Assembly: GCA_020851735.1 (NCBI GenBank)
Contig: JADZCD010000053.1
Coordinates: 1-64,000 of the forward strand
Source: Phycisphaeraceae bacterium
GTDB lineage: Bacteria > Planctomycetota > Phycisphaerae > Phycisphaerales > Phycisphaeraceae
Reading direction: 5' to 3'
DNA: 64,000 nt
Part shown: positions 59,697-64,000 of the stretch, in pieces
Position numbering within the stretch: position 1 is the stretch's first letter
How the letters are laid out: the number at the start of each line of letters is the position of its first letter
Program-made: the position numbers and the translations under genes
Notes under the pieces: model-generated
Database searches by the model: none
Seen by the model: only the letters and a program-made list of their open reading frames with translations
Told to the model about the DNA's origin: nothing

Positions 59697-59940
59697 CCGG
59701 CCAACAGTCATTGATTCCCGACTTTTGCCGTCCGGCCTGACAACGCCACGCCCGCGCCACCGGCAAAGTCTTTGCCCAGTTACACAGCGTCAGGCTGGAT
59801 CCCCCCGCCTCTGGCAAGCCCCTGGAGCCTATGGTATACAAGGTTGGGATGAACCGATGGCCCCAGGGCCTGCGCCCGTCCCGCAACGCATAGAACCTCC
59901 CTAGAAAACAACCTATTGACCCATGCAAGGAGTTGACGCC

Positions 59941-61260
59941 ATGGCTGGAATGACCAACAAGTGTTTTCTGCTGCTGGCATTATTCTTGGCTACCACTATT
60001 CACGCCCAGACGCCCAGCACACAACCCGCTTCGTCCCCCGCCCCCACGACCGGCGAAATTGTGATCCAAGCCCGCCACGGGCAAAGCATCCGCGGCACCA
60101 TGGACGGCTTTCCCTTCCTGTTACTGCGCGGCACGCACGCCCAGCGTGGCGAAGACCACGGCGCGTTGGCCGCCAGGGAAATCATCGCCATCTGCGACGG
60201 CACCGCCACGTTCCTGAAGCTGGGGTCCTATGCCTCCGGTCGGCCCGACGTCGGTTGGGAGAAGGGCCTGGAAGAAATGCGGAAATTCACTATCCCCGCC
60301 CGCTATCAAACCGAACTGGCCGGCATGTTCAAAGGCATCCAGGAGGCCCTGCCCAATCCCGCCGACCGCATGCTCAAGTCTCTGGGCCGGGAAATCACCC
60401 TCGATGACTTAAAGCTCCTGCAGACCGGCGACGTGTTTGAACTCATGCGCTGCAGCCAGTTCTCCGCCTGGGGCCGGATGACCGCCGACGGCAAGCCCGT
60501 CGTCGGACGTAACTGGGACTATCCGCCGCTGTTTCCCGTGGAATATGCGTGCATCATCGCGGTCGAGCCGGCCGAAGAAGGGCTTTCCCCCACCTTTGAC
60601 GCCATGTGGTTCGGCATGATCGGGTCCGGCCTGGCCACCATTAACCGCGATGGCGTTTACGCGGCCGGCAATGACGGCGGCATCGACGAAAGCCAAGCCC
60701 ACGTCAAGGACCCCCAACCCGGCGCGCTGCTCCTGCGCACGGTGCTGGAAACCGCCCCGCCCGACAAGGTGGTCGAGGAATTCACCAAGGCGATTCAAGA
60801 CCACGTGGCCCTGGGCCTCTTGTACCATTTTGTCTACCCCACCCCCGATGGGAAAAACCCCGCGGTCATCGTCGAATACGACCCGCGCACCGCCGGGCCG
60901 GACGGAATGAATTCCCGCCTGCGCCACCCGGCCGCCAGGTTCCCCGATGTGCTGATGGTCACCAATCACTGCATGGCCATTGACACGCCGCCGCATGAAG
61001 AAAGCGTCGCACGCTATAAGCGCTTCTCTGAGGCCATCAGCGCGTTCGGCCGCCAGGGCGCCAAGATCGGCTTTGACCAGGCCCGCGACATCATGCGCAG
61101 CGTGGCCAAAGCGGCCCTGACCAACACCACCCTGTACACCGCCGTGGCCTGGCCCGCCGAACGCAAGGTCATGGTCGCCGTGGCCCCTCGCGCCGGCGCT
61201 TCGGCCACCGAAAGCCGCTACGTGCTGATCGAGTGGGACCGCCTCTTCGCCATCAAATAA
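59941..61260 (+). CDS. Secreted C45-type Ntn-hydrolase (acyltransferase-like)
   Basis: A 439-residue protein with an N-terminal signal peptide (CFLLLALFLATTIHAQ). RGTHAQRGEDHGALAA near the N-terminus and MRCSQFSAWGRMTADGKPVVGRNWDYPP are typical of peptidase family C45 (acyl-CoA:6-aminopenicillanic acid acyltransferase-like). Cys171 is the likely nucleophile, exposed in the family by self-cleavage before it. Downstream GSGLATINRDGVYAAGNDGG and MVTNHC fit the Ntn fold. Bacterial members probably hydrolyse amides or acyl groups; the substrate here is unknown. AAGGAG lies 9 nt before the ATG at 59941. A strong terminator follows. Confidence 0.85.
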   Translation: MAGMTNKCFLLLALFLATTIHAQTPSTQPASSPAPTTGEIVIQARHGQSIRGTMDGFPFLLLRGTHAQRGEDHGALAAREIIAICDGTATFLKLGSYASGRPDVGWEKGLEEMRKFTIPARYQTELAGMFKGIQEALPNPADRMLKSLGREITLDDLKLLQTGDVFELMRCSQFSAWGRMTADGKPVVGRNWDYPPLFPVEYACIIAVEPAEEGLSPTFDAMWFGMIGSGLATINRDGVYAAGNDGGIDESQAHVKDPQPGALLLRTVLETAPPDKVVEEFTKAIQDHVALGLLYHFVYPTPDGKNPAVIVEYDPRTAGPDGMNSRLRHPAARFPDVLMVTNHCMAIDTPPHEESVARYKRFSEAISAFGRQGAKIGFDQARDIMRSVAKAALTNTTLYTAVAWPAERKVMVAVAPRAGASATESRYVLIEWDRLFAIK

Positions 61261-61321
61261 GATCACCCGGCGGCCAATTAACGACCAGGCCGCCCGCACC
61301 ACTTCGTTTGGACCATCACTG

Positions 61322-61358
61322 ACCACCACGACGCCTGACCGCGCCCGTGGTGGTTTTG
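61322..61358 (+). terminator. Intrinsic terminator after the C45-type gene
   Basis: ACCACCACG (61322-61330) pairs perfectly with CGTGGTGGT (61346-61354), followed by TTTGCTTTT. It lies about 60 nt past the stop codon. Confidence 0.8.
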
Positions 61359-61494
61359 CTTTTGGCTGCTGCTCGCCAGTTCGGCTGGAAACTGCCCGGC
61401 AGGGGTCACGGCGTCCATTTAGGTCACGTACCTAAGGTGCGCCAGCGCCGCAGGCTCAAGTCTGCGCAAGGCGATCTGCTTAGGGAGGCTCGAC

Positions 61495-62862
61495 GTGGAC
61501 CATCAAACATCATCTGGAACCCAGACTCCTCACCCCGTGACCGCCCGCACACGACGCCGAACGCTATTCTGCGACGATGTCCGCCCGCATCGGCCCGGAG
61601 CCCTGCTTAAGTGGCTGGCGCTCGCCTGCACGGTCTTAGCGCTGGCCGGGAGCTGTTACCTTTGGCTATGGCATGCCCGCGGCCCCGCCGGCATCGGCTG
61701 CGGCCTGAGCAATTGTGGATCGGTCCTGGCATCACGCTGGGCGCTATGGTTCAGCCTGCCTGTATCGGCCTTAGGAGCAGCCATTTACTTGGGCATGGCG
61801 GTAGCGCTAAGCCTCAACCTTGATGCCCCCCTGCCCACACGCTGGGCCCACAGACTCCTGGGAACCCTGGCCGTCACCGTCGCGGCAACCGCCCTGTGGT
61901 TTGTCCTGCTCCAGGCATTCGTCCTGCATGCCTTCTGTCTGTATTGCACCTTCGTACACGCCAATGGTCTTATCGCCGCCATGCTTACCCTGCTTCAACT
62001 TCATGGCCCATCCGAGCGCCTGCGCGGTCCGCGCTGGCCGCTTTCCGCCGCCGGAGGGCTCGGCCTGTTCCTGGTGCTCGTCATCGGTCAACTCCTAAGT
62101 CCGCCCCCCCAGGCCACGGTCCACGTGATTGACACCGCCCTGCCGGCCAATCCGTCCGGACCCGAGGGCGCCATCACCCTGCCCGGCGGCACGATGATTC
62201 AAACTCGCCAGTGGCCAAGGATGGGCCCGACCGACGCGCCGCACGTCCTGGTTGTCTTCATGGATTACATGTGCGGATTGTGTCGCAGCGAACATGAGCG
62301 TCTAAGCACCGTGGTCCGCGACTTTGACGGCCAGGTGGCCGTGGTCCTGATGCCGTTTCCCCTGGAAATGACCTGCAATTCCCTGATGACCGACAAAACC
62401 AACAACAAACCCGACGCCTGCGCCATGGCACGCCTGGCCCTGGCGGTCTGGAAACTGGCGCCCGACTCCTTCCGCAGTTTCGATGATTTTCTCATGGCGC
62501 CGCCCGCCTCGCTGCTGCTGGGCAGCCCCACGTACCACGCCCAGATTGTCTCCGTGCCCGCCGCCCGCCAATACGCCGAGCGTTTGACGAACGCGGCAGA
62601 CCTGCGCCAACTCCTGGACAATTCGCAGGAGTTGAATCAGATGATCGCCGCCAGCATTCGCGCCCTGGGCGCCATTCCTCTGCCCGACAAGCTCCTGCCC
62701 ACCATCGTCATAGGCCAAACGGTGATCCAAGGGCCCATCAAATACGAACAGCTCTGCGCCGCCATCGAATCCACCTTCGGCATTCGCCGGACCCATGTCA
62801 CCACCACCGCCGCCCCATCCGCCGAGGACACGGAAGACGCAGCCGATCCCAACGACAATTAA
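61495..62862 (+). CDS. VKOR-thioredoxin (DsbA-like) fusion
   Basis: A 455-residue membrane protein for disulfide-bond formation. Residues about 35-215 form the vitamin K epoxide reductase domain, with four to five hydrophobic helices, the loop cysteine pair (IGCGLSNCGSVLAS) and the quinone-site CLYC in AFCLYCTFVHAN. After a linker, residues about 240-430 form a periplasmic DsbA/thioredoxin-like domain with DYMCGLCRSEHERL as the active CxxC and LPTIVIG as the cis-proline loop. Fusions of this kind oxidise exported proteins and pass the electrons to quinone. The start is GTG with AGGGAGG 7 nt upstream. Placed after a secreted hydrolase and a giant secreted protein, it may serve envelope proteins generally. 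Confidence 0.9.
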   Translation: MDHQTSSGTQTPHPVTARTRRRTLFCDDVRPHRPGALLKWLALACTVLALAGSCYLWLWHARGPAGIGCGLSNCGSVLASRWALWFSLPVSALGAAIYLGMAVALSLNLDAPLPTRWAHRLLGTLAVTVAATALWFVLLQAFVLHAFCLYCTFVHANGLIAAMLTLLQLHGPSERLRGPRWPLSAAGGLGLFLVLVIGQLLSPPPQATVHVIDTALPANPSGPEGAITLPGGTMIQTRQWPRMGPTDAPHVLVVFMDYMCGLCRSEHERLSTVVRDFDGQVAVVLMPFPLEMTCNSLMTDKTNNKPDACAMARLALAVWKLAPDSFRSFDDFLMAPPASLLLGSPTYHAQIVSVPAARQYAERLTNAADLRQLLDNSQELNQMIAASIRALGAIPLPDKLLPTIVIGQTVIQGPIKYEQLCAAIESTFGIRRTHVTTTAAPSAEDTEDAADPNDN

Positions 62863-62982
62863 CAAGTCCGCCGCCCCATCGGGTCGACCCCGGCGACCAC
62901 CTCGCCCCGCGCTGGCACAGACAGTCCGGGGCTCTCTGCCGCATCGTGCCGGGGCGGTCGCTTCAGCTCCTGACGCCCCAGC

Positions 62983-64000
62983 TCAGCTCGTTAAGCCCAT
63001 ACGCCCTTGCGCCCGATCCGTGATCAACCGTCTTACCTCGGGCGTCATGATCCTCTTAAACTCCCCGGTCTTATCCAGCTTGGCGATGTCCGCAAAGTCA
63101 CGAATCGTAAAATTCAGATACGCCCTGCGCTTGACCTGTCCCCCGGAATCCATCAGCTCCAGGCGATACACGTTGTCGCCGGCCATCAGCTTCAGGCGCC
63201 ACCCCTCGCCGATCCCGTGCACCTCAAATCGTCGATACCTGACCTGCAGCCGCTTGCCTTCAGGCTCCACCTTTTGATCCTCCACAAGAATCCGACACGC
63301 CCCCCCCGCCGCACGATCGCCCAGGTCCACCGTCGTGCCGAACACGCCAATCTCGTTTGGCGCAAGGCTCCCTAGAAGTTGTCCCGTCCGGGCCTGGGAA
63401 TCGGGCCCTGAGCGCATGACCGTAAACGGATCCACGTGAATGCCTGTCATCGACTGCGGGCCCGGCCGGGCGGAACCTTCCTCAACATAGATAGAAATCG
63501 CCCGTGTCTGATTGGCCAGCCGGTACGCCGCTTCGCGCTGTTCCAGCTGGCGATAGAAACTCTGGTTGTTCGATAAATTAGGCCAGGGCAGCCACGAGTT
63601 CATCATCTGCATGCTATGGCGATACAACCCCATGATGGCAGCCCCGCGATCCGCCGTCGCCATTAAGTTCCGGCTGTTAAACCAAAACTTGGCTTCCACG
63701 TGGTCCTGGCCGGCCAAGAACGACAGCAGCCGCATGTCCGCATCCGCATCCAGCAGATCCATCGTGATCGGTTGTTGGCCGACATAACACTCCGCCGGCA
63801 ACACGTAGAACATCACCACCAGTTTTCGAAAATGCGCCCCTAGAGCCAGCACGTCCTCAGCGGCCATCCTCTCCTGCGCGTCATTGATCGATAACTCAAA
63901 GTCAAACCTCTTGCCCTCCAGCAGTTCCAACAACCGCGGCAGGTTAAGAGCCGAGAAGTTCGCGAACACATTGACACACGCGAATCGCCCCTGACACTTC
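62983..64000 (-). CDS. Unidentified protein, N-terminus beyond the window edge
   Basis: The minus-strand frame is open from its stop at 62983 to the last base of the window, so the gene is probably cut; the internal GTG at 63969 is a possible but unsupported start. The visible 330 or so residues are soluble, with no clear membrane helix. An N-terminal part (FANFSALNLPRLLELLEGKRFDFEL) precedes a helical region rich in Arg and Gln. The C-terminal half looks beta-rich (RYRRFEVHGIGEGWRLKLMAGDNVYRLELMDSGG) and is followed by a basic tail. I do not recognise a family. It converges on the VKOR fusion with 120 nt between, which holds no obvious terminator. Confidence 0.6.
   Translation of the reverse strand, partial: KCQGRFACVNVFANFSALNLPRLLELLEGKRFDFELSINDAQERMAAEDVLALGAHFRKLVVMFYVLPAECYVGQQPITMDLLDADADMRLLSFLAGQDHVEAKFWFNSRNLMATADRGAAIMGLYRHSMQMMNSWLPWPNLSNNQSFYRQLEQREAAYRLANQTRAISIYVEEGSARPGPQSMTGIHVDPFTVMRSGPDSQARTGQLLGSLAPNEIGVFGTTVDLGDRAAGGACRILVEDQKVEPEGKRLQVRYRRFEVHGIGEGWRLKLMAGDNVYRLELMDSGGQVKRRAYLNFTIRDFADIAKLDKTGEFKRIMTPEVRRLITDRAQGRMGLTS

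Overview
The window looks like chromosomal DNA of a GC-rich planctomycete, most likely Phycisphaerae-like (class is an inference). The evidence is a LEPR-XLL N-terminal motif on a giant secreted protein, two PEP-CTERM proteins, type I dockerin-like repeats, very large repetitive surface genes and high GC. A soluble multi-subunit [NiFe] hydrogenase points to anaerobic or fermentative metabolism.

Layout. 1-495 has no convincing gene but holds two perfect 9-bp hairpins and the terminator of a BlaI/MecI-type repressor (496-942, minus). A URO-D-fold protein (1105-2193, minus) and tRNA-Leu(CAG) (2321-2404, minus) follow. A type II restriction-modification system occupies 2579-5582: a gamma-class adenine methyltransferase converges on, and overlaps, a PD-(D/E)xK endonuclease, which is preceded by an overlapping controller (C) protein gene. 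Matching C-box-like sites lie upstream of both the C/R and the M genes. A coupled minus-strand pair encodes a ceramidase-like amidase and a DegT-family aminotransferase (5789-8454). A ROK repressor is divergent from a TIM-barrel hydrolase-like gene (8627-11406). A PEP-CTERM protein follows (11672-14281).

14395-23237 is a co-directional cluster: NuoE-like, HndB-like ferredoxin, NuoF-GltD fusion, NuoG-like, hydrogenase small and large subunits, and an ACT-domain protein. The NuoF-GltD fusion puts an NAD(H)-type flavin module and an NADP(H)-type FAD module in one polypeptide. The cluster therefore predicts an enzyme linking H2, NAD(H), NADP(H) and possibly ferredoxin. This is the strongest candidate for an undescribed system here.

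24186-59696 is one uninterrupted reading frame of 11,836 codons, over half the window. It encodes a secreted mosaic protein: LEPR motif, two glycine-rich tandem arrays with exact 888-nt and 795-nt periods, LamG, 15 consecutive CARDB domains, nine putative-Ig repeats, an RHS/YD fragment, PA14, two beta-propellers, CARDB/pre-peptidase pairs, and three C-terminal Big_5-dockerin units with an exact 603-nt period. A divergent PEP-CTERM gene with a cohesin-like body sits directly upstream. G/C strand asymmetry reverses inside the giant gene.

The right end holds a C45-type Ntn-hydrolase, a VKOR-thioredoxin fusion, and an unidentified minus-strand gene cut by the window edge. Domain calls come from reading motifs by eye; no database search was run.
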